Assembly (NCBI GenBank): GCA_036245805.1
Contig: BTRK01000002.1
Coordinates: 23,615,067-23,679,066 of the forward strand
Direction of reading: 5' to 3'
DNA: 64,000 nucleotides
Source of the DNA: Pristionchus mayeri
Taxonomy: Eukaryota; Nematoda; Chromadorea; Rhabditida; Neodiplogasteridae
This document shows positions 24,053 through 34,126 of the stretch, piece by piece. Under the pieces are notes generated by a model. It did not search any database and was not told the origin of the DNA. It was given only the letters and a program-made list of their open reading frames with translations. A program made the position numbers and the translations under genes. Positions within the stretch are counted from its first letter, which is position 1; each line of letters starts with the position of its first letter.

Positions 24053-25662
24053 GATCGAAAAAAGACGGAAAACGACCGAACAACGACGGAAAACGATCGA
24101 AAAACGACGGAAAGGGACCGAGCAACGACGGAAAACGGCCTAGAAATGACGGAAAACGATCGAAAAACGATCCCTTTCCTCTCCTCTCTCGGTCCCTTTC
24201 CGTCGTTTTTCGATCGTTTTCCGTCGTTTTTCGATCGTTTTCCTTCATTTCTCGGTCGTTTCCGTCGTTTTTCGATCGTTTTCCGTCGTTTTTCGATCGT
24301 TTTCCTTCATTTCTCGGTCGTTTTCCGTCGTTTTTCGATCGTTTTCCGTCGTTTCTCGGTCGTTTTCCGTCGTTTTTCGATCGTTTTCCGTCGTTTTTCG
24401 ATCGTTTTCCGTCGTTTCTCGGTCGTTTTCCGTCGTTTTTCGATCGTTTTCCGTCGTTTTTCGATCGTTTTCCGTCGTTTCTCGGTCGTTTTCCGTCGTT
24501 TTTCGATCGTTTTCCGTCGTTTTTCGATCGTTTTCCTTCATTTCTCGGTATTTTCCGTCGTTTTTCGATCGTTTTCCTTCATTTCTCGGTATTTTCCGTC
24601 GTTTTTCGATCGTTTTCCGTCATTTTTCGATATTTTCCGTCGTTTTTCGATCGTTTTCTGTCGTTTTTCGATCGTTTTCCGTCGTTTTTCGATCGTTTTC
24701 CGTCGTTTCTCGGTCGTTCTCGATCGTTTTCCGTCGTTTTTCGATCGTTTTCCGTCGTTTTTCGATCGTTTTCCGTCGTTTCTCGGTCCTTTTCCGTCGT
24801 TTTTCGATCGTTTTCCGTCATTTCTCGGTCGTTTTCCGTCGTTTTTCGATCGTTTTCCGTCGTTTCTCGGTCGTTTTCCGTAGTTTCTCGATCGTTTTCC
24901 GTCGTTTTTCAATCGTTTTCCGTCGTTTTTCGATCGTTTTCCGTCGTTTCTCGGTTGTTTTCCGTAGTTTCTCGATCGTTTTCCGTCGTTTTTCGATCGT
25001 TTTCCGTCGTTTCTCGGTCCTTTTCCGTCGTTTTTCGATCGTTTTCCGTCGTTTCTCGGTTGTTTTCCGTAGTTTCTCGATCGTTTTCCGTCGTTTTTCG
25101 ATCGTTTTCCGTCGTTTCTCGGTCGTTTTCCGTCGTTTTTCGATCATTTTCCGTCGTTTTTCGATCGTTTTCCGTCGTTTCTCGGTCCTTTTCCGTAGTT
25201 TCTCGATCGTTTTCCGTCGTTTTTCGATCGTTTTCCGTCATTTCTCGGTCGTTTTCCGTCGTTTTTCGATCGTTTTCCTTCATTTCTCGGTCGTTTTCCG
25301 TCGTTTTTCGATCGTTTTCCGTCGTTCCTCGGTCGTTTTCCGTAGTTTGTCGATCGTTTTCCGTCGTTTCTCGGTCGTTTTCCGTCGTTTTTCGATCGTT
25401 TTCCGTCGTTTCTCGGTCGTTCTCGATCGTTTTCCGTCGTTTTTCGATCGTTTTCCGTCGTTTTTCGATCGTTTTCCGTCGTTTCTCGGTCCTTTTCCGT
25501 CGTTTTTCGATCGTTTTCCGTCATTTCTCGGTCGTTTTCCGTCGTTTCTCGGTCGTTTTCCGTCGTTTTTCGATCGTTTTCCGTCCTTTCTCGGTAGTTT
25601 TCCGTCGTTTTTCGATCGTTTTCCGTCGTTGTTCGGTCGTTTTCCGTCTTTTTTCGATCGTT
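24053..25662. repeat. 21-base tandem array at palindrome centre
   Basis: Units alternate between TTTTCCGTCGTTTTTCGATCG and TTTTCCGTCGTTTCTCGGTCG. About 120 bases at the left (24053-24172) run in the opposite direction to the roughly 1.47 kb at the right (24190-25662), so the turn of the palindrome is near 24180. Twenty-one is a multiple of three and the units lack stops, so several frames stay open for hundreds of codons (repeated RFPSFFD, VVFRSFS, and NDRKTTE on the other strand). These are not real proteins. Confidence 0.9.
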
Positions 25663-25664
25663 GT

Positions 25665-25763
25665 GATACTCGTGGGAATGGCCCGATGCGATCTTCCCAT
25701 TCTCGCTGCTGCATGCAGAGAAGTCGATCTTTGGGGAATATTCAGATACCGGAACTGGTGAGG
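25665..25763 (+). pseudogene. Captured sorbitol dehydrogenase exon fragment, right arm
   Basis: Inverse of 23949-24047. Reads [20 protein letters not shown] and ends in FRYRN at the old GGTGAGG donor. The long repeat frame runs into it by chance. Confidence 0.85.
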
Positions 25764-26080
25764 GAACGGATAGCTGAAATATGTGTTAGACCTTTCCGGT
25801 GCAATTGTAGGCAATTGTAAGCATTTTCATTTGAAATTGTAAGCATTTTCATTTGAAATTGTAAGCATTTTCATTTGAAAACTATTGGCATTTTTTGAGT
25901 AGAATATTTCGAGTCCGCCCAGAGCAGTCTCTTCTCTGAGCAGTCTCTGGGTGTCTCTTCCAAATAATACCCAGAATAATACCCTCTTCATTCTCCTTAT
26001 TGAATTCCATACTCCCCCATCTGCAGACCTCCCCTGTGCAGGTGTTCAAACAAAGCGATTTAGCTAAATTGACGAAGTAT

Positions 26081-26904
26081 TAGGGTGTCCCGAAAGTTCG
26101 TGCACTATTTTTACTTATTTTTTCCCTTTCGAACTATAATGCACCATATCAAATAAAGTTTTGTGTTTTTTACATGTGCAGGTTTACTAATTGATTCCGC
26201 TATAATATTCTGAAAACACTATCTAATGACGCTGAAATTACATGAAAAGTCGATTTTCGGTCATGTCGTTTTAAAATTTCTAACACAAATTAAGACTATT
26301 GTGTGAGACCCGGATTGAAACTAATGAAGGAGATGGGTGTGCAGTTATTTTTAAAATAGTCATTCAACAGCTATCTTTAGTGATAGCTGAAGTAGTGCAA
26401 AACTTTCAACTTTCATTAATTTTAAAGATGTCGTTTTTTTTATTATTAAATTTTGTAATCTCTCTTCGAACGACAAGCCACTCAGAAAATAATAGTTCTT
26501 AGTTTTTTTAGTTTATTAGCAATCGTTTAGATCCATGTTTGGAATGATATTCTCAACTTTTTAAAATTTTGTGTGGAAAATCAAGAGTTTCGTTAAAATT
26601 CTGCAAATGCAATATGGGGCAGCGGGATGTTGGGAAACTTGCTTAGAATGAACTACTGACTCACAGGAGCGGATAATCTGGTTTATATCTCTTCAGACGA
26701 GAGAACTGTAAATGGGGTGTTTTTATATAGATCAGGATTAGTTATATTATTTTTGCGAAAACGCAAGGATTTCAAGCCCTGAAGTATGTAAACGGAAGAA
26801 TAGTGGATGCCCTATCCAGCGCCGATTACTACCCCCATACAAGTTCGATGACATTTGAAAAACATATTTTCAAAAAATAGTGCACGAACTTTCGGGACAC
26901 CCTA
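26081..26904. mobile_element. TIR element in right arm (Tc1/mariner-type MITE)
   Basis: Inverse twin of 22811-23633 with the same TAGGGTGTCCCGAAAGTTCG termini. One visible difference is GTAAGGGGG versus GTATGGGGG near the outer end. The twins must have been copied with the arms. Confidence 0.8.
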
Positions 26905-27480
26905 ATATATGGATGCGAGTGGTTGGAAGGGATGGACCCTGCAGATGATTGACACACTCCCTACGCGGAAATCCTGCTGCTGCTCTAGCGAGCTGTTCAA
27001 TAAGAAGAGGATCCCTCACCTCCTCACGAGCAAGTCAAGAAAGTTACGAGAATTGTGCATCCATCATCGTTTCTAAGAATGCAGAATCCTCATCGGGCAA
27101 TTTTCTCGATTACTCTCATAATTTCTCTTCAGTCCATCATGAACTGATGTATGACATCGATGATGTCCAATTCGGGTGAGAAGTTAGTTTCGGCATCAAC
27201 TCCGAGATTGGGATATGCGTTTCGAAAAAAAAGTGACAGTGGATGCACAATCTGGAAACGACTCATCACCAAAGTGGTCGGGCAATTTTCCCCTCTTTGA
27301 ATCCGTTAAATTTGATCCTAAAGTCCAAAAGTACCCTTTTTAAAATGACTGATATTAGAGATATTCTTAGGCTTTTCATTATCAGGTAATGATGTAAAGA
27401 AAAATGATCAAGTATGAAAAATGAAAAATGATCTCTACATTCTTAATTTTGATTAACTGTTCATCGTATCATGACTCATT

Positions 27481-28064
27481 CGGCCTGTTTAATCTGTCAG
27501 AAATGTGCGAGAAAAAGTTGCGTAAAAAGTTCGCGAACTTCTGATTCTCTCCATTTCGCATGCTCTCTCTCTTTCTCTAACCAGGTCGATGAAAAGTTCA
27601 CGAACTTTTCGACGAACTGTGTTCGAAATTCGTACTTTTCTTTTGTTTTACTTATTTTTATCAATTATTTTTGCTTTCAACTTATGACTGCTTATAAGAA
27701 CAACCTTCCCTCTGATGGAATAGCTTGACATTACAGGGTGGGGAAAGTGGTGACCCATTTTCGAAAAAAATACTCCAACCCTGTTTACTTTCACTACGCT
27801 GTATTCTGAAGCTATTCCAGCTAAGGGAAGGTTGTCATTATAAGAAGTCATAAGTTAAAAGCAAAAATAGTTTATAAAAATAAGTAAAACAAAAGAAAAG
27901 TATGATTTTCGAACATAGTTCGTCGAAAAGTTCGTGAACTTTTCAACGACCTGGTTAGAGAAAGAGAGAGAGTACACGAACAGGAGAGAATCAGAAGTTC
28001 GCGAACTTTTACGCAACTTTTTACGCAACTTTTCTCGCACATTTCTGACAGATTAAACAAGCCG
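27481..28064. mobile_element. Foldback element with long inverted arms
   Basis: Left arm 27481 to about 27727 and right arm about 27815-28064 are inverse copies. They start CGGCCTGTTTAATCTGTCAG and end with the complement of CGGCTTGTTTAATCTGTCAG. A short loop of about 85 bases lies between. The arms hold several TTCNNGAA dyads (GTTCGCGAAC, GTTCACGAAC). No transposase frame is present. Target duplication is unclear (possibly ATT). Confidence 0.75.
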
Positions 28065-28145
28065 ATTGTATCATGTATTCCAATCTATCTCTCTTTGTAT
28101 TCCATTGGTCATCTCTAGCATCCTAGACATCTGTTTGCGACTCGA

Positions 28146-30128
28146 TGCAGAAAATCAATTACCCAGTTATTCGACTAGTGCCATCCCCTTCCAGATCGGT
28201 TGTTCTTCCTAGAACGGCGAGTTGAAATGCCCCCAATACTTTGATCTACAGTATCTCCACAGGCTAATCAATCCGATGAGGAGGTGGTGAAAGATCGATA
28301 CGCTCAACGAAATATTCCCATCGTTGACACTTCTTTAATTCGAGGAAGCCGTTTCGGGATTGTTGTTGTGAATGTGGATGATAAGTCGAAGGTGAAGATG
28401 AAACGGTTGAAATTGAATTTTGAGCAGTTTTGCAATTAGTGTGAGCATTGTTATGACTACTGGTAAGTCTTCAGATAGCGATCAAAATCATCAATAAAAC
28501 GATCATCACCGTTGACTATCGTAACAAATTGCCAATTGAGATCGAACTATGGAAAAAGTGAGCATTTTGCAGCAGCCGTTGTGATTCAATTTTTTCTCAG
28601 ATTAAAACAAGCAAATCTTGTGAAAATGTTCTACCAGGAAGGCTTTATCGATCGGATCTTCCTCTTCATGGAGTATGGTTCCGCTGGAGACATGGTCAGA
28701 GATCGAAGATCGAATATCAATGAACGCCATTCCAGAAGGAATTCCTGCAGAAGCACGGACCAGTGCACGAGGCGACAGCTTCTCTCTGGATGAGACAGGT
28801 CATCTCGGGCATCTCCTACATCCACAAGGTACTCTCCCCCCCTCACTGCCTACCGTACTCCTCCTCTTCCAGATGGGACTCGTCCATCGTGATCTCAAAC
28901 TGGAGAACATCATCATCTTCTCACCTACCACTGTCAAGATCGCCAACTTTAGTAGAATGGAGGTGGGAGTAATCGAAGCTGTTCTCTTTGCGATTCATTA
29001 ACAGGACGCGAATGCGATCACTGATGCATTTCGTGGATTGAAGTCCTACTCGGCACCCGAGATTCTCTCTGGCCAGCCGTACAATCCCTACAAGGCGGAC
29101 GTGTGGTGAGTGGCACCCGCTCTTTTTCCGACATCACTCTTCAGGTCGATGGGAGTGATCGCCTACTCCATTCTCACCAATCGGAAGCCCCTCAATGATT
29201 CGATGTCGGATGAGGACATCGTCCTGCATCAGATGTAACGATCGCCTTATACAAAGTTCTCAAAATGCTTCTCTCAATTCAGGAATGGTCTGTATCCAGT
29301 CCCATCCTCCGTAAGCGACGACTGCAAGGAAGCCCTCAAGTCGATGCTCACCCCGAAGGAGGACGTCGTTTTCTCTTTTGTATCGTGCCAATCGATCCAT
29401 TCTAGCGACGCCCGACTGCTAGTGAATGTGAGCAGCTCAAGTGGTTGGGAACCGGAACTACAGTAGCTGCGCAAGGAGTAAAGCGAGGCGTTGCGGTACG
29501 CGAAACTGAATTTTTTTAAATTTACCGTTCCTCCTCCGCAAAATATAATGAAGAATGGTGGCAAAACAACTCTAAATGGCAACGTCTGAAGGCGCAGCCA
29601 AGGCAGACTCCAGTCGCTGTCGCACGACCGCCTCGCTCCCCCATTCAGGTGTGCAAACGATCAACTTGTTCTATCTGATCCACTTCAGTCCTCTTCCTCA
29701 TCTTCCACTCGTACGGCGCGTTCTCCCTCCTCTTCTTCCTCCTCCTCCGCTCACTCTCCAGTCAAGAAGAAGCGAAAGGTAACGATGAATCACTGGGACC
29801 AATTATATATTAACATTTGCAGAGACATGATAAGTTTCCCAAGAATTGCGATGACTGCACGGTGAATAAATTTGATGGGAATAGAGTGATAAGCGGGGCT
29901 TGCAGAAGGTTCTGAAGAACTTCCACGGATATCTCAGCCACAAATACTCCGTGCATGGAAAATGGATAATGGGAGATGTTCATTCGCTATTCAACTAGAT
30001 GTAACGAATTGATTCAGAAGGGCAAGACGTCCTTCTGCGTGAAGTGCAACGAGCAGTGCCCAACTAAGGCATCCGTCTTCTCGCATATGGAGAAGTGCGA
30101 ATCCGACTTCCGAATGGAGGACCTCTGA
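28146..30128 (+). CDS. TSSK-like Ser/Thr protein kinase with two C-terminal zinc fingers
   Basis: Exons include 28262-28390, 28475-28557, 28601-28693, 28732-28829, 28873-28960, 29005-29105, 29145-29234, then the tail to stop TGA 30126-30128. Kinase landmarks: SRFGIVVV glycine loop, IAIKI lysine, HRDLKLEN catalytic loop, SAPEIL, DVWSMGV and RRPTASE. The DFG motif is replaced by NFS (IANFSRM), so magnesium binding, and hence activity, is doubtful. After a serine/proline/lysine-rich linker come CDDC-x12-H-x4-H (exon ending about 29866, then 29906 on) and CVKC-x12-H-x3-C (about 30040-30105), two C2H2/CCHC-type zinc fingers. The start is uncertain: ATG 28146 needs a weak GTTGTT donor, otherwise translation begins at or near 28262. 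The best family guess is testis-specific kinase-like, a group expanded in nematodes. Confidence 0.82.
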
Positions 30129-30265
30129 GGTTCAGATGCTTTCTTTGTTCAACTGACTGTTTGATCTCAGAAAGTCCCTCCTTCCCCCAACCACTCTCCA
30201 CTCTACGCTGGTTTCTTGCCCGAGTTACAAAAGAGAATTCCCCATTTCAAATTCAAGAATAATTA

Positions 30266-30460
30266 TGAATGACAGAGCTACAGAAAGAACATTAGCACGA
30301 CACGACAGAATTGACGTGACAAAAATTACAGAATGACAGAATGACATAACGAGAACACAGAATGACCGAATTACAGAGCAACAGAACGACAGAATGACAG
30401 TGCATAGCGAATGAATAGTGAGCGAATGACAGAATGACAGAACGACAGAACGACATGACA
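30266..30460. repeat. Degenerate short tandem repeat downstream of the kinase gene
   Basis: About 200 bases built from variants of GACAGAATGACA and GAACGACA. An AATAAA at 30548-30553 may be the poly(A) signal for the kinase gene. The rest of 30129-30659 shows nothing else. Confidence 0.6.
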
Positions 30461-30659
30461 ATGATTGATGTACCATTTTTTGCATTTCTTTCGTTTACTT
30501 TTTTTGCATGTGGTACTCAAACGCACTCAAACTTTCGTGATAACATAATAAATACAATAATATGTATATTTTTATAGTTGAAGTGTTTATCTAAATAGAT
30601 AGTAGGTTATTCCCCAATGTACAATTGAACACCGATAAAGTCTTGGCTCAGTTCACGAT

Positions 30660-33600
30660 TCAACGGGAATCATCACATCGAATGAACACCTTCACGACAT
30701 CGGCCTTCTGCGAACGCTGGAAGGGAAACATTTGATATTTTTAAAAAAATCAATTTCTCGCCTCGAATGCCTCCCGTGTCTGCTCGAGTGAATAGTGAGC
30801 ACTCGTGAGCTTGGAGAGATCAATTCGCTTTGAAGCCACGAGTTCCAGAGCAGTCGGATAACTGAAATATTTCTTTGACCATCCGGTGCTCTCGTTGCCT
30901 CACCAGTTCCTGTATCTGAATATTCCCCTCAGATCGACTTCTCTGCATGCTGCAGCGAGAATGGGCAGATCGCATCGGGCAGAGGCCATTCCCACGAGTA
31001 TCGCCACTCCCCCAGAACGGGTAGTCTGTAATAGAACAGGTTTAGCGTTATTCAACGCGTTACACTCTCATCTTTCAAGAGTTGTTTGTATCATTTTAAA
31101 ATATCAATGATTACCGTGATGGCAGTCTCGATGGATGGGCCAACTCCGGTGCATTCGATGGAAGCATCGGGTTCTTGTCCCAGAGCAGCCAGCACTTTCT
31201 CACGAGCTTCGGCAGGAGAGAGACCTCTGAAAGACGATGCATCAGCTAAGAGAAAGATTGGGTCAATTTAAATTATAATTATTAGAATTATCGTTTGTGT
31301 GGTCCACATTATTCAGTCATGAATTCTTTCAATAGATTCTTTCTCTGCATGCTTCATATGTTTTTAGGTAATTTATCTGATTTTTTTAAATTTAGCAACT
31401 CTTGTAAGTAAGCGATGATTGATCGCATTTAAATATCTGGAGTACCATTAATACCATTAAATACCATTAATGTTCAATGGAGACAGTCCAGAGGGGTTGC
31501 TTCCCTCGAAGGATGGAAGCGTGTCAGATTATTGGCTGGCATCAATACTCTACCGCCGTTTCTCCTCATACTAATGTTTGGTTTCATATTATTCATTTCT
31601 TTTTGCATTTTACTTAGAAGTGTGTTACATCAGTATTGGGAATTCGCTAAACACTGTATCCACAGAGAATGCTCTGTCTGGGATGGTGTGGGAAGGAGGA
31701 AGAGAAGGAGGAGAGGGAGGAGTACACGCAAAGCGAACTCTACTGGATGTTCTCTTCTCCCAATGGAATGGGCGAAGTTACCATCGTAATTGCAGACAAG
31801 AAACTCCTCGTGAACAAGAGGGTCCGTTCTTTTCATTAACTGGGGTTTTCCGGGGTGGAGCCCATCTCACGATATGGTCTATTAAAGGTTCTTTCTACTC
31901 ACTCTCGAATCCTCGGTGGAATGATTGCCCATAAGAGACAGGGAGAAGAAGTGGAAATCGAAAATGTGGTTTATGAAGTGAGTATCCATGTTTATCTGTG
32001 CTGTTTTGAATGAGATCGTGGAATCGAAATAACTAGAAAAATTGTATAGGAATTCGTCGCTTTGCTCTTTGCAATTTTTTTCGGAAAGATGAAGATCTCA
32101 GGTGAGTGAAAGTGCACATTTATAATCCATCTCAATTATGAAATTCAGATACAACAATTCTTCCAATGCTCAAAATCGCGAATCGGTTCCAGATTCAGGC
32201 TCGTATTTCTATGGAAATTCAGTACGACCCACGCTCGGTTTCAGGGTGTTCTCAACGTCGTCGAGAAAAAGGTGATCTCATCGAAGAAGTGGACTACAAT
32301 TGAGAAACTTCTGATGGCGGACCAATACAATCTCACCAAGCTCAAGGTTAATTTTACGACGATCACACACAAATTCCATATTTTAGGATAGTTGTCTGAA
32401 GGAATACAGAAGCAAGCGAAAACTGAAAGAACTCGAGGTGAGATCAGAGATAATTTTTCGAGATAAAATTTTGAAATGTTTGTAGAATACTCCCGAGTAT
32501 CTGGAGTTCTCCGAATCTCTGATGTTAGAAATATCGAATCGTCACTTGAAGAACATCGTCGCTCTCAAGTTGATCAATCCGAAGGCTAGCAACAATTATT
32601 GATCATCCATGCCATTCATAGTTTTTTTCTGTGCTCACTCGCAATGCGATAAATGAGATCATGCACTGACTGTGACTACTTTCTGGTTTTTTTTCTGTTC
32701 GTTCATCTTTTCCTTCCAAGTACTCGAATGGCTCACTTCACATTGACAGCATGGTGCACTCCGCATTCCTTCGCCAGTGCCAATCTCCCCTCGTCGATGT
32801 CAGTGATCACTACAGAGGAGACTCCATGGGAGAGAGCAACCAGGGCAGAGAGAAGGCCGACCGGACCTGAGATGATCATAGTCCATAGCGGGCGCTATTT
32901 ATAGGATGTGTAGAGTGATAGTGAGAACTCGCAGACGGTGCAGGGAGATTTAGAGAAATATGAATTGTTTTAAAGATAGTGTTGCAAAGATATACTCGGC
33001 TCCCTCTCACCTGCCCCCAGCACGAAGACCTTCTGTCCCACAGTGATTCCTGCTCTCTTGCACGCGTAGACCCCCACGGAGAGAGGCTCGAGAAGAGCTC
33101 CTTCCTCGTAGGAGACAGAGGGAGGAAGTCTGCAGTGATATTTATTGTGCTGTTCGATCCCTTCGTTTATACTTCCGTCTGAGCTGAGCACAGAAAAGGT
33201 GGAGACGTTGTTTTGTCACATTGTCGTTGCATTTAACATGAATAAGCGATAGGACAGACTTGAAGCAGAAGTCAGCCGGGTGGGAGACGAATCGAGTGAG
33301 TGTCCCGTGCACGGGAGGGGTCGCGAAGAAACGCATCTCGGGACAGAGATTGTACGATCCCGACTGGAAGGGAGGGAGTACTGTAGGGGAGGGTACGGTA
33401 GTCTACCTTGCACTGGGAGCACATTCGACAGGGAATTCCCGGCTCCATCGCAACACGGTCACCTGCATGGGAAAGATAATTTTTATTTTGGAAAAAATCG
33501 AATGAGATTTATTTAGATCATTCCGAAATGGCTCGAGACAACACACCAGGTGCGAATCCGTCTACTCCCTCTCCCACTCCCTCGACTGTCCCACTCGTCT

Positions 33601-34126
33601 CGTGGCCAACGACCATCGGAGCATTCACGATGAACGAACCAATTGCACCTAGAGAAGAGATCAAAGACCAATGAAGAGATTACTCGGAAGAAAATACAAC
33701 TACTAATTGCATGACAGCCAATTTTATTCGCTCCTCTGCTGAAGCTGATTGCTCTTGGCGGATGAAGAGGTTAAAAGCCAAAGACGAATTTCTCACCGTG
33801 CCTGAGGTAGTGCACATCGGACCCACAGATGGCGACTGTATGAACTCTGGGAAAGTCAAATTATCAACCTTCATTTCGACAAATTCGTCAGGCCCCTAAT
33901 TCCCTCTCCAGTCAAGGAGAAAATGAGAGAAAATATAGAAATGAGCAGGATGTCTGATGTTGTGTCCAATCTCGAACTGGGGGCATTCAACTCGAGAGAG
34001 AGACCGTTTGTGAAAGTGAGTTGAATGGAACCTGATGAGGAGTTCTCCCTTCTTGGCCACTGGAATCTCCCTCTGCTCCATTCGGAGATCATCCTTCCCG
34101 TAGAGAACTGCCGAGAGATTGTCCAT
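30660..34126 (-). CDS. SORD: Sorbitol (L-iditol) dehydrogenase, zinc-dependent MDR family
   Basis: Oxidises sorbitol to fructose with NAD+ in the polyol pathway, in the cytosol. Eleven exons: 34126-34032, 33846-33797, 33648-33547, 33462-33407, 33363-33260, 33129-33011, 32866-32737, 31226-31115, 31025-30904, 30861-30762, 30716-30660, giving about 348 residues, the usual length. Landmarks: AICGSDVHY with the catalytic zinc cysteine, VVGHETSG with histidine and glutamate, a four-cysteine lobe (PCRMCSQC then NLCPEM) fit for a structural zinc, the GAGPVG nucleotide loop, [16 protein letters not shown], and near the end GGVAILVGM and [11 protein letters not shown]. All joins keep frame. The last intron appears to start with GC. 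The 1.5-kb intron between exons 7 and 8 contains a BTB gene on the other strand. Exon 9 is the source of fragments inside the palindrome. Confidence 0.93.
31669..32602 (+). CDS. BTB/POZ-domain protein nested in a SORD intron
   Basis: Seven exons (31669-31821, 31888-31977, 32050-32101, 32149-32198, 32245-32346, 32387-32437, 32486-32602) give about 204 residues. The acceptor CCACAG at 31660-31665 lies 3 bases before ATG, fitting spliced-leader addition. After a glutamate-rich N-terminus the BTB fold reads [43 protein letters not shown], then [22 protein letters not shown]-terminal helical region with [12 protein letters not shown] and DSCLKEY follows. Such proteins often bind cullin-3 as substrate adaptors; nematodes have many. 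No MATH domain is visible. Intron 32199-32244 seems to begin with GC. Confidence 0.8.

Larger units (their letters stand above)
22047..27455. mobile_element. Large palindromic composite element
   Basis: Two long inverted arms (about 22047-24052 and 25661-27455) face each other across a 21-base tandem array. Matching landmarks in reverse order: AATTAAGAATGTAGAGATCA near 22050 and its complement near 27440; twin TIR elements; triplicated TTTCAAATGAAAATGCTTAC; and a captured dehydrogenase exon in both arms. The arms look nearly identical apart from about 230 bases (22201-22432) present only on the left. No transposase frame was found. It may be a foldback transposon or an inverted duplication of a local segment. 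Confidence 0.85.

Noticed and set aside
24053..25662. CRISPR-like array
   Set aside because: Units are directly adjacent with no unique spacers, and the genome is eukaryotic.
23998..25761. 587-codon open frame over the palindrome centre, and long antisense frames
   Set aside because: Made of 21-base repeats without stops; it is open in several frames and has no start context, exon structure or composition of a real protein apart from the captured SORD fragment at its end.
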